From Porticoccus sp964395715 (GTDB lineage: Bacteria > Pseudomonadota > Gammaproteobacteria > Pseudomonadales > Porticoccaceae): 64,000 nucleotides of DNA. Both the position numbers and the translations under genes were made by a program. The stretch covers positions 1-64,000 of the forward strand of contig CAYNAU010000006.1 of NCBI GenBank assembly GCA_964395715.1, written 5' to 3'. This document shows positions 41,704-50,900 of the stretch, one piece after another. How positions within the stretch are numbered: the first letter of the stretch is position 1; each line of letters begins with the position of its first letter. Under the pieces are notes generated by a model. It ran no database searches. It worked only from the letters and a program-made list of their open reading frames with translations, and was not told the DNA's origin.

Positions 41704-42450
41704 ATGGACCCAAAATGCTATCAGGCACCTGACAAGCTGTTAGAGAACAAAGTCATTGCCGTCACCGGTGCCGGTGACGGCATCGGCGCTGTCGCCGCCA
41801 AGACCTTCGCCGCCCACGGCGCCACCGTGATTCTGATCGGTCGCACAGTCCCCAAACTGGAAACGGTCTACGACGAGATTGAAGCTGCCGGCGGACCCCA
41901 GCCGGGGATCTACCCCATCTGTCTGAATGGCGCAGTAGAAAAAGACTACCAAGACATGCACGACCGACTCGAGGAAAGCTTCGGTAAACTGGATGGCCTG
42001 CTGCACAACGCAGGCGAACTGGGTCAACGCACGCCCATCGCCAACTACAAACTCGAGAGCTGGCAGAAAGTCATGCAGGTCAACGTCACTGCCCAGTTTC
42101 TGATGACCAAATGCTTATTGCCCCTGCTGGGTAAAGCGGATCACGCCTCCATCATTTTCACCAGCTCGGGAGTGGGACGCGTGGGCAAACCCTTCTGGGG
42201 CGCCTATGCGGTCTCCAAGTTTGCTACAGAAGGACTCTGTCAGGTACTCGCAAATGAGCTGGATGGCACCAGCAATATCCGCGTCAACTGTATTAACCCA
42301 GGCGCCACGCGCACCCGTATGCGGGCTGCGGCCTACCCGGCAGAAAACCCGGCGTCAGTGAAGACCCCACAGGAGATCATGCCGACCTACTTGTACCTTA
42401 TGGGCGATGACAGCCAGGGCGTGACCGGGCAATCACTGGATGCGCAGTAA
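41704..42450 (+). CDS. yciK: YciK-type short-chain oxidoreductase
   Basis: 248 aa. The cofactor motif is TGAGDGIGAVAAK, NAG is in HNAGELGQ, and the catalytic part is FTSSGVGRVGKPFW with YAVSKFA. Length, order and MDPKCYQAPDKLLENKVIA start fit YciK of gammaproteobacteria. Substrate unknown. AAGGAA precedes the ATG. It converges with the acyltransferase gene, eight bases apart. Confidence 0.9.
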   Translation: MDPKCYQAPDKLLENKVIAVTGAGDGIGAVAAKTFAAHGATVILIGRTVPKLETVYDEIEAAGGPQPGIYPICLNGAVEKDYQDMHDRLEESFGKLDGLLHNAGELGQRTPIANYKLESWQKVMQVNVTAQFLMTKCLLPLLGKADHASIIFTSSGVGRVGKPFWGAYAVSKFATEGLCQVLANELDGTSNIRVNCINPGATRTRMRAAAYPAENPASVKTPQEIMPTYLYLMGDDSQGVTGQSLDAQ

Positions 42451-42458
42451 CAGCCAGA

Positions 42459-43742
42459 TTATCCCTGAGTTTCAGCCAACATCGGTGCTTCAGCACGCTC
42501 ACTTTTGCTGCTGCGCATATTCATGAATGGGCGCTCTATCAGCAAGAACACGATAAACGCCACCAGCAAACTGATGGAAACGCCTCCCAGCACGGCAAAG
42601 GCTATCTTCTGTAACACTGGCAGTTGCGGGGCAGCTTGGAAAATCGCCGTATAAATGCCAGCAATCACAAACGGGTGGAACAGATAGGTTGAATAGGCCA
42701 ACTGCGCTATTGGGTACAGGAAACGGCTAGATAGAAATCGGGATATCCAGCGACAAATACCATAATCCCCGTAGAGGCTGCTTACCATGATAAAGCAGAT
42801 GGCAATGGTGAAGAGGTGGCGGCAACTGGCGTAATACAGCGCCCCCCAGAACTTGGGGAAGGTCGCATGCTGGTTGTTTACCGGAATGGTAAAGATCACT
42901 GCAACCATGACCAGGGCCAAAAACGTCAGCCAGGCAATAGCTACCCGGTAACGCTGGAAAAAGCCGATCATCGCAGGCTGGTGATAGACGTGGAAATAAG
43001 CCGCAAATATCCCCGGTAAAAAACTGCCGAAGCGAGTCCAAGGCTTCACGTAGATATAGTCAATGACATCGAAGAAACCTTCACAGGACTTCTCATACCA
43101 GCATATCGGCAAAAACAATTCATAGCGCCAGATGATCAGGAACCTGACAGCCACAAAACCGATAAAAGCCATTAACATGGACCAGAACAATGTCTTTGGT
43201 GAACAGGAACGCATCCCCCACAACAGCAGTAGGGGGAACAGGAAGTAGAACTGCTCTTCAATCGCCAACGACCATGTCCAGGGCATAAAATGCGTTGACG
43301 CTGGCAGCAGGTTATTAATGTACAGCAGGTTGCTCCAGATATATTCCTTGTTGGGCGCCGCTAGAAAACCGAATCCCATGGCCAGAATATAGGCAGGCAT
43401 AAGCCGCATGAATCGCCGCTGATAAAATCGCCCGAAACGAATGCTGTCAGTCTTTCGGTATTCTTTCATCAGGATGGCAGAAATCAGAAAGCCACTGATA
43501 ACAAAGAAAATATCCAGACTTAAATCACCATTGAAGACCCAGTTCAACCAGACCGGAGCCGTGTAAAACATCTCAACTACGGACTCATCAAAGATACTCA
43601 GAAACCAGACACAGTGGATCGAGAGCACGATCAGAATAGAAAGCGCTCGCAACCCATCAACTGCTCGCAGCTGTCCCTGGCCAGGGGCAAATAGAATTCT
43701 GAGATTATTTTTTATGGAAAAGGGGCTTACGTTAGTGGTCAC
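42459..43742 (-). CDS. acyltransferase 3 family membrane protein (OafA/YrhL-like)
   Basis: 427 aa with about ten membrane segments. The start segment RAVDGLRALSILIVLSIHC carries the catalytic histidine of the acyltransferase-3 family, and DIFFVISGFLISAILMKEY with FYQRRFMRLMPAYI are family hallmarks. These proteins transfer acetyl or other acyl groups onto lipopolysaccharide or exopolysaccharide sugars. It has no C-terminal SGNH domain. It stands next to an epimerase gene, pointing to surface-sugar modification. Target unknown. Confidence 0.9.
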   Translation of the reverse strand: MTTNVSPFSIKNNLRILFAPGQGQLRAVDGLRALSILIVLSIHCVWFLSIFDESVVEMFYTAPVWLNWVFNGDLSLDIFFVISGFLISAILMKEYRKTDSIRFGRFYQRRFMRLMPAYILAMGFGFLAAPNKEYIWSNLLYINNLLPASTHFMPWTWSLAIEEQFYFLFPLLLLWGMRSCSPKTLFWSMLMAFIGFVAVRFLIIWRYELFLPICWYEKSCEGFFDVIDYIYVKPWTRFGSFLPGIFAAYFHVYHQPAMIGFFQRYRVAIAWLTFLALVMVAVIFTIPVNNQHATFPKFWGALYYASCRHLFTIAICFIMVSSLYGDYGICRWISRFLSSRFLYPIAQLAYSTYLFHPFVIAGIYTAIFQAAPQLPVLQKIAFAVLGGVSISLLVAFIVFLLIERPFMNMRSSKSERAEAPMLAETQG

Positions 43743-43759
43743 AAGACTTTCTCTTACTT

Positions 43760-44764
43760 TTATCGGGTGAAACTTTTAAGCATCGGCAGGCAATTTTTTA
43801 TGCCATCTCTGAAGCCCACTGCGGAAACATATCCAAGTTCTTTTCCAGCCTTTTCCACAGTGAAAGTAGCTGGACGAGACAACAGCCTAACTGCCGCTTT
43901 ACTGACAGGCAGTGTGCTCAGCAACTTAAAGCGAGCCAGCAACTCCAGCAAGCCTGCCACTGGCATAACCAGACGTTCGCTCACTGTACCAGGAACCTTC
44001 AGGTTCAATGCCCGGGACAACGACTCGACCAGTTCCCGCCAGGTTGGCGATTCCTTTGAGCAGACGTTATAAATTTCACCGGCAGCTGCAGAATGCTGGG
44101 CACACCGCATCAACAGATCAGTGAGGTCCGAAATATAAACCAGGGGAATTTGATGGTCTCCACCACCAATCAACTTAAACTTGCCGTTCGAGATCATCGC
44201 CACCAATTCCGGCAAAAAACCACCGGGGCGGTCTCCCGGCCCGTAAATAAATACCGGCCTGACGATAGTGGTTTCTATATCCCTCGCGTGGCACGCCTCA
44301 AGACACGCCTTTTCAGCGGTAATTTTTGCCTGAGCATAGGGATCGATACTGCTGCTAAGCAGGGGATGCTGCTCATCGCAATCACCGGTATCGCTCAACT
44401 CATAAACCGCAACACTGCTGACATAAACAAAACGCGGCACCCCCGATGTACGGGCGGCATCCAGCAGGTTGCCCGTGCCTTGCGCAATCACACGGTGAAT
44501 ATCTGCGCTGCGGTGGCCTACCCCTGTCAGAGCAGCACAATGGAATACCACATCTGCCCCGGACATTGCTTCGGCCAAACCTTCGGGCTGGCAAACATCA
44601 CCAGTAACCAGGGAAACACCAAGGGAACAGAGTGAGGCCGTATCACTCTGGGGGCGAACCAGCGCTGTCACTGTCCAACCCTCACCAGTCAGCTTTTCGG
44701 CCAGGGCACCGCCGACAAAACCCGTGGCGCCGGTGATAAAGGCGTGTTTTTCCTTGTTTGTCAT
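43760..44764 (-). CDS. NAD-dependent epimerase/dehydratase
   Basis: 334 aa. An extended SDR: ITGATGFVGGALAEKL at the N-terminus, SSVAVYELSD for the catalytic Ser/Thr, YAQAKITAEKACLEA with the YxxxK pair, and VFIYGPGDRPGG. It could act on nucleotide sugars or on steroid/terpenoid-like substrates; the second is suggested by the 3-beta-HSD-like spacing of its motifs. It follows rluB's region with 46 bases and precedes the acyltransferase gene by 17 bases in the direction of transcription. Confidence 0.88.
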   Translation of the reverse strand: MTNKEKHAFITGATGFVGGALAEKLTGEGWTVTALVRPQSDTASLCSLGVSLVTGDVCQPEGLAEAMSGADVVFHCAALTGVGHRSADIHRVIAQGTGNLLDAARTSGVPRFVYVSSVAVYELSDTGDCDEQHPLLSSSIDPYAQAKITAEKACLEACHARDIETTIVRPVFIYGPGDRPGGFLPELVAMISNGKFKLIGGGDHQIPLVYISDLTDLLMRCAQHSAAAGEIYNVCSKESPTWRELVESLSRALNLKVPGTVSERLVMPVAGLLELLARFKLLSTLPVSKAAVRLLSRPATFTVEKAGKELGYVSAVGFRDGIKNCLPMLKSFTR

Positions 44765-44810
44765 AGACCCCGTGTCCCTGCAACGGCTTCAGAAAGTGAC
44801 CCTGGAATGA

Positions 44811-45638
44811 CTAGCGACTGGACGGCCCTCTGGAGCGAAGACGCTTCAACTGTCGATCCCAGCGTTTTTTATCTTGCGGCGCCTGTTGCCGCTGCTTTTT
44901 GCGAACAGACAGGTCCACTGCAGACAAAACATCGGACAGCGACTTGTCGTCCAGCTCAATCCACTGGCCCTTGCGCACATAGGAGGGCATAAAGATCGGG
45001 CCAAAACGCACCCGTTTGAGACGATTCACTTCCACTCCCTGTGACTCCCAGAGGCGGCGAACCTCACGATTGCGACCTTCCATCAGTGCCACCGTGTACC
45101 AGCCATTACTACCCACGCGCTCTCCAGGCACCACATCGCTGAATTTGGCGATACCGTCATCCAGCAAAACCCCCTCCCGGAGGCGCTTGATCATGGCGTC
45201 ATCCACCTGCCCATGCACTCGCACCAAATACTCGCGATCCACCTCGTAGGAGGGGTGCATCAGGCGGTTGGCCAGCTCACCGTTATTGGTGAACAGCAAC
45301 AGACCCGTGGTGTTGATATCGAGGCGACCGACAACAATCCATCGTTCACCGCTCAGTCTGGGCAGGTGATCGAATACAGTTTTTCTCCCCTCGGGATCGG
45401 ACCGGGTACAAACTTCACCTTCCGGCTTGTTGTACACAAGCACCCGAATACGCTGATCCGAGGCCGGCAGCTTGGCTCGCTTGCCATCCACGACAACTGT
45501 ATCCTCCGCGGAAACCCGGTCACCCAACTTGGCAACCCGACCATTGACCTGTATGCGGCCATCACTGATCCACTGCTCCAGTTCCCGGCGCGAGCCATAG
45601 CCGGCTGCAGCCAGCACTTTTTGCAACTTATCCGCCAT
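44811..45638 (-). CDS. rluB: 23S rRNA pseudouridine synthase RluB
   Basis: 275 aa. An N-terminal S4 RNA-binding domain (ADKLQKVLAAAGYGSRRELE) precedes the RsuA-type catalytic domain, with Asp in GRLDINTTGLLLFTNNG and MHPSYEVDREYLVRV. It makes pseudouridine 2605 of 23S rRNA. A basic, low-complexity C-terminus (KKQRQQAPQDKKRWDRQLK) is usual for RluB. The ATG overlaps the scpB stop by one base. Confidence 0.93.
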   Translation of the reverse strand: MADKLQKVLAAAGYGSRRELEQWISDGRIQVNGRVAKLGDRVSAEDTVVVDGKRAKLPASDQRIRVLVYNKPEGEVCTRSDPEGRKTVFDHLPRLSGERWIVVGRLDINTTGLLLFTNNGELANRLMHPSYEVDREYLVRVHGQVDDAMIKRLREGVLLDDGIAKFSDVVPGERVGSNGWYTVALMEGRNREVRRLWESQGVEVNRLKRVRFGPIFMPSYVRKGQWIELDDKSLSDVLSAVDLSVRKKQRQQAPQDKKRWDRQLKRLRSRGPSSR

Positions 45639-46321
45639 CAGTTTTGTTGCAACCTGCTTTCTTCATCTGTCGTAGGTATTTCCTGCTCCACGGCCGATTC
45701 CTCGACAGAATCAGATGTTTGTTGCTGAGAGTCTCCTGCTGACTGATCGTCCTGGACCTCCGCGGCCTGCAGAGAAAGTTCAGGGTCGATACTGTCAATA
45801 TCACGAATCTCACTCAGTGCAGGCAGATCCTCCAGGCTCTTGAGATTGAAGTAATCAAGAAACTCGCGGGTTGTTGCGTACAGAGCGGGACGCCCGGGAA
45901 CATCACGGTGACCTACAACTCGAACCCACTCCCTTTCCAGCAGGGTTTTGACGATTTCAGAGCTGACCGACACCCCACGAATTTCTTCAATATCACCGCG
46001 TGTCAGCGGTTGCCGGTACGCAATCAAAGCCAATGTCTCAAGCAGCGCCCGTGAGTATTTTTTGGGCTTTTCTTCCCACAGTCGATTGATCCAGGGCGCC
46101 AGTTCCTGGCGAACCTGAAAACGGTAGCCGCTGGCGGTTTTGGTCAGTTCATACCCCCGGTTGGCACACTCATTTTCGATATCCTCAAGCACCGCAAGCA
46201 ACTGATCTTTTGCCGGCACCTGGTCAATATCAAACAGCCCCTGCAGGTGTCCGATATCCAGCGATCGCCCCGATGCCAGCAGCGCGCCCTCTACAATTTT
46301 TTTTAGCTGATCGTTATCCAT
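45638..46321 (-). CDS. scpB: segregation and condensation protein B
   Basis: 227 aa. ScpB forms dimers of two winged helices that bind ScpA and the SMC complex. ALLETLALIAYRQPLTRGDI and IRGVSVSSEIVKTLLEREWV are the typical segments. The last 55 residues are acidic and Gln-rich, probably disordered. Located between scpA (14 bp gap) and rluB. Confidence 0.95.
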   Translation of the reverse strand: MDNDQLKKIVEGALLASGRSLDIGHLQGLFDIDQVPAKDQLLAVLEDIENECANRGYELTKTASGYRFQVRQELAPWINRLWEEKPKKYSRALLETLALIAYRQPLTRGDIEEIRGVSVSSEIVKTLLEREWVRVVGHRDVPGRPALYATTREFLDYFNLKSLEDLPALSEIRDIDSIDPELSLQAAEVQDDQSAGDSQQQTSDSVEESAVEQEIPTTDEESRLQQN

Positions 46322-46335
46322 TTTTCCCTTACTCG

Positions 46336-47247
46336 TTAACGCGCTTTCACATGGATCGGACCATAGGATTCACTCTGCACGATTTCTACCAATGACTCCT
46401 TGATGAGTTCCATAATGGCGAGAAAAGTGACGACTACACCACTGCGTCCTTCGCTGAGTCGGAACAGGCTGACAAACGGCACAAACTGCTTGTCGCGCAG
46501 TGTTTCCATCACCTGGGACATACGCTCCCGGGTCGATAGTTTTTCCAGCTGCACCTTGTGGCTCTCGAACATTTCAGCACGGCGCAGCACTTCGGCCAGT
46601 GACAGCAATATTTCCTTCATGGCCACGTCCGGCTGGGGGCGCTCACGCTGCCGGTCGGGCTCTTTTGCCGTCGCCATGAATACGTCACGGCCCAGGCGGG
46701 GCAATTCGTCAATATCCTCTGCCGCCTGCTTGAAACGCTCGTACTCTTGCAACCGCCGAATCAACTCTGCCCGTGGGTCTTCCTCTTCTTCCTCGACGGC
46801 CTGCCGTGGCAGCAGCATGCGGGATTTGATTTCTGCCAGCATGGCAGCCATCAACAGGTACTCCGCTGCCAATTCCAGCTGCATGGCCTGCATCATGTCG
46901 ATATAGGTCATATATTGACGGGTGATTTCTGCCACGTTGATTTCGAGAATATCGAGGTTTTGCCGACGGATCATGTAAAGCAGCAGGTCCAGGGGACCTT
47001 CAAATGCCTCGAGAAAAACTTCCAGGGCTTCGGGAGGGATATACAGGTCCTTGGGGAGCTCGGTAATCTGGCGCCCCATAATCATGGCGAACGGCATTTC
47101 TTCCTGAAGCGGATGGGAATGAGACTCCGGTGCCAAGGTATCCTGAGTGGGGTCTACTTCTGGAAGTGTTTGGGGTGCCATGAAACCACGGTTAACGCTG
47201 CTGGAAAGGGCCATTATACTTTGATTCGCTGCTGCGACCAGCAGCAC
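46336..47247 (-). CDS. scpA: segregation and condensation protein A
   Basis: 303 aa as given from a GTG at 47247. ScpA is the kleisin of the bacterial SMC complex. The N-terminal kleisin domain contains FEGPLDLLLYMIRRQNLDIL and YLLMAAMLAEIKSRMLLPR, and the C-terminal winged helix contains FLAIMELIKESLVEIVQSE. The start is uncertain: the first 50 residues before MPFAMIMGRQ are low-complexity, and an ATG at 47181 would be equally possible; no good ribosome site is seen for either. Confidence 0.9.
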   Translation of the reverse strand: MLLVAAANQSIMALSSSVNRGFMAPQTLPEVDPTQDTLAPESHSHPLQEEMPFAMIMGRQITELPKDLYIPPEALEVFLEAFEGPLDLLLYMIRRQNLDILEINVAEITRQYMTYIDMMQAMQLELAAEYLLMAAMLAEIKSRMLLPRQAVEEEEEDPRAELIRRLQEYERFKQAAEDIDELPRLGRDVFMATAKEPDRQRERPQPDVAMKEILLSLAEVLRRAEMFESHKVQLEKLSTRERMSQVMETLRDKQFVPFVSLFRLSEGRSGVVVTFLAIMELIKESLVEIVQSESYGPIHVKAR

Positions 47248-47262
47248 ACATGGAAGCCTTGC

Positions 47263-47886
47263 TCAGGCAAGAAAGTCTTCGAATTGCCCGACACCCTGCC
47301 TGATGATTTCAGGGGTATCCCCGGTCAAATCAACGACAGTGGTCATTTCCAATCCGCAGAATCCGCCATCAATAATCAAATCCACCCGACGCTCCAGCAT
47401 ATCCCGGATGTCGTAGGGATCTGTCAGGGGATATTCGTCATCTGGCATGATCAGGGTTACGCTCATTAACGGCTCACCCAGCTCTTCCAGCAGTGCCAGG
47501 GCGATAGGGTTAGCAGGCACTCTCAGGCCTATGGTTTTGCGTTTCGGGTGCATCAGGCGGCGCGGCACCTCTGAGGTTGCCTCCAGGATAAAGGTGTAAG
47601 AACCCGGGGTGTGGGACTTCAGCGTGCGATAAACCTGGTTGTCGACTTTGGCGTAAAGTGCCAGCTCTGAAAGATCCCGGCAGACCAGCGTGAAATTATG
47701 GTGCTTGTCCAGGTGACGAATCTGCCGAATTCTGTCCAGCGCTTTTTTATCACCGATATGACAGCCAATGGCGTAGGCAGAGTCCGTCGGGTAAATAATG
47801 ACACCCCCCTGCCTGATGATTTCTACAGCCTGGTGTATGAGGCGTAACTGTGGGTTGTCGGGATGAATGGTAAAAAACTGGCTCAT
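47263..47886 (-). CDS. yciO: YciO-type Sua5/YrdC family protein
   Basis: 207 aa. The YrdC fold is shown by GGVIIYPTDSAYAIGCHIGD, then NFTLVCRDLSELALYAK and KRKTIGLRVPANPI. YrdC relatives make threonylcarbamoyl-AMP for tRNA t6A; YciO is a paralogue with weaker or different activity. The order yciO-scpA-scpB-rluB is standard. The stop lies 15 bases before scpA. Confidence 0.9.
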   Translation of the reverse strand: MSQFFTIHPDNPQLRLIHQAVEIIRQGGVIIYPTDSAYAIGCHIGDKKALDRIRQIRHLDKHHNFTLVCRDLSELALYAKVDNQVYRTLKSHTPGSYTFILEATSEVPRRLMHPKRKTIGLRVPANPIALALLEELGEPLMSVTLIMPDDEYPLTDPYDIRDMLERRVDLIIDGGFCGLEMTTVVDLTGDTPEIIRQGVGQFEDFLA

Positions 47887-47972
47887 AGATCACTACTGAA
47901 TGCTGACTACGGACATTATCTCACAGTAGCGGCCGGGTGGAGGCAAGGTTTTAACCCTGATGCTTTGTCAAT

Positions 47973-50900
47973 TTATTGAACAACCGGCTCTTCAAAGTAT
48001 TTCTTCTGGAACTCACTTATCGGCAGTGGCTTGCTGAAATAGAATCCCTGACAGCTATCACAACCCAGCTGCTGCAGAATGAGATACTGCTCTTCGTTTT
48101 CCACACCCTCTGCCACTGTTTTCAGACCCATGCTGGTAGCGAGAGCCACAATGCCCGCCACAATTGCCTTGTCATTCTCATCTTTCTCCATATCCCGAAT
48201 AAACATGCGATCAATTTTCAGGACATCTACCGGCAGACGCTTCAGGTAATTCAGGGAGGAAAAACCACTGCCAAAGTCGTCAATCGCCAGGGTCAGACCC
48301 ATAGCGCGCAGGGCATTCAACTCTTCTTCCAGCTCACCGGGGTTTTCCATCAATGTGCCTTCGGTGATTTCAAGTTCCAGCATTTTCGGCTCGATCAGAT
48401 ACTCTTCAACAATACGCTGCATTTTTTCCTTGAAGTCATCCAGCTGGACATCCTTGCCCGACAGGTTCACAGCAACCTGCAGTTTGTGGCCGCTTTTCTG
48501 CCATTGCTTTAGTTGCTTACAGGCGTTGTGCAGCACCCAGTCACTGACCTGGTTTATCAGCCCTGACTCTTCGGCCATGGGAATGAACATATCTGGGGAA
48601 ACAAACCCGTGACGAGGATGCTGCCAGCGAATGAGCGCCTCAACACCCATCAATTCACCATTTTTTAAGTCGATTTTCGGCTGATAGTAGAGAACCAGCT
48701 CATCATTCTGAATAGCGTTGCGCAACTCCCGCTCAATTTCCATGCGACGGGCAATTTCGTCCTCCATCCCCTCAACATAGAAACAGTAGTTGTTTCGCTG
48801 CTCTTTGGCCCGGAACATTGCCGAATCCGCGTGCTTCATCAGTGATCCGCTATCCTGCCCATCCTGAGGAAACACCGATATGCCAATACTGGTGGTAACA
48901 AACATTTTCTGTTGCAGGAAAACGAAGGGCTGACTCAGCGCATCACAGATTTTTCCAGCAATTTTGGATACGGTGTCCAGGTCAGTCACACCTTCAAGAA
49001 TGACGGTAAATTCATCACCGCCCAAACGCGCAATAAAGTCCTGACTTCTCACACAACGTCGAATCCGCTCGGAGACGGCTTTTAGCAACAAATCCCCTGC
49101 ATCGTGCCCGAGGGTATCGTTAATCATTTTGAAACGGTCCAGATCCAGAAACAGGATGGCCAGCTTTTTCTCTTCCAATTGGGCACGGTTCAACATCAGA
49201 CGCAGCTGCTGCATCAGGTGTGTACGATTTGGCAACCCGGTGAGGGGATCATGATAGGCCAGTTGCTTGACGTGTTTCTCGACCTTGTTGGCCTGAATCA
49301 ACCTTGATACCCGCTGCTTTAAAACGGAAAAGTGAATGGGTTTAGGAATATAGTCGTTGGCACCTGCAGCAAAGGCTTTAACAATGGAATTTTCATCTTC
49401 CAGCGCCGTCACCATCAGCACCGGCGTGTCAGCTCCGTTGGGCAGCTGGCGAATGCGCTCACAGGCCACGAAACCATCTACTTCTGGCATCATCGCATCC
49501 ATCAGTACAAGGTCGGGCATATTGCGCTGACAAAGTGCAACCGCCTGCTCGCCATTGCTGGCTTCTTCAATCACATAGTCTTCTGTCTTGAAGACATTTT
49601 TCAGTGCCAATCGCATGGAGCGATCATCGTCCACAATCAAAATATTGTAGGTGTTCCCTTTTGTACGGTTCGCACTGTCACTGCCGACAATATAGTCCTG
49701 CAGTTCCTTACTAAGAGCGGCATAAGCCTCTTTCAGTTGCTTGTGGAGAATCTCTGCATCAGCGAGATCATCAGTCGCACCTTTTTCTTCCAGGGTCTTG
49801 GAAAGGTCGGCGACCCGTCTGGCACCAAAATTCAAGGCACTGCCTTTCACAGTGTGAGCCAGTTCCCGAACTTTTTTGGCATCACCATCAAGAATTGCAT
49901 GCTGCAGAGATTGCAGATAGACCGGGGTGTCTTCCAGGAAGGCCTCTATCATGGAGACCAGCACTTCCCCGACGCTACCTTTTAACTCCTCCATGACCAG
50001 GGGATCAAAGCCGTCGCCGGGGATGTCCATTTGGGTTGCGGATGAAAGAACGCCTGTTTCAGCGCTGGAGCTTTGCACCTCCAATTCACCAGCCTCTGCA
50101 GGCACCCATTTCAACAACATTTTTTTCAACTCATTGATACGCAGCGGCTTGGAAAGAAAATCATCCATACCGGAGGCTGAGCAGCGTTCAACTTCCGTTT
50201 GGGTATTGTTGGCCGTCATGGCAACAATTGGCACACCATTCCCCTCATGACGTCCGCCTTCATACATGCGAATCTGCTTGGTGGCGTCGTAGCCGTTCAT
50301 TACCGGCATATAGCAATCCATCAGGATCAGGTCGAAACTGTTTCGCACAATGGCTTCAACTGCGGCCTTGCCGTTTTCTGCTAACTGGCACTCACAACCC
50401 ATACGTTCGAGCATACCGATGGCCACCTGCTGATTGGCCCGGTTGTCATCGACCACCAGCACCTGCCGGGGGTTGGCATACAGCTTTTCAATGGTATGGG
50501 GTTCAATTCGCTTGCGTTCTATAGCCGCATCAGCTTTGCCCAGAAGATGCTGAGCAAAAGCGCTCTTCAGGTCGCTGGCCCTCAGTGGTTTGCTGAGGTA
50601 CGCGACCCCTTCAATTTTGGGAGGGCTTTCCTTGTCCCATGGATTATTAAAGACGGTGAACACGCAGTTTTTCACCGAGGCTTCATCCCGGACCAAGCGA
50701 AGGAAGTCGGGTGCGCGCAACCCCGGCATATCCTCGTCAATCAACAGCACATCCAGTGCTTTTTCCTGCCTGGAAAGTTGCCGGATGTACTCAAGGGCAT
50801 CGACACCGGAGTTGATAACCTCACAACTCATACCCAGCTTTTCAATCTGTTGCGAACCATAGGCCCCGACGATGGCACTGTTATCAATTAACAGTGCCCG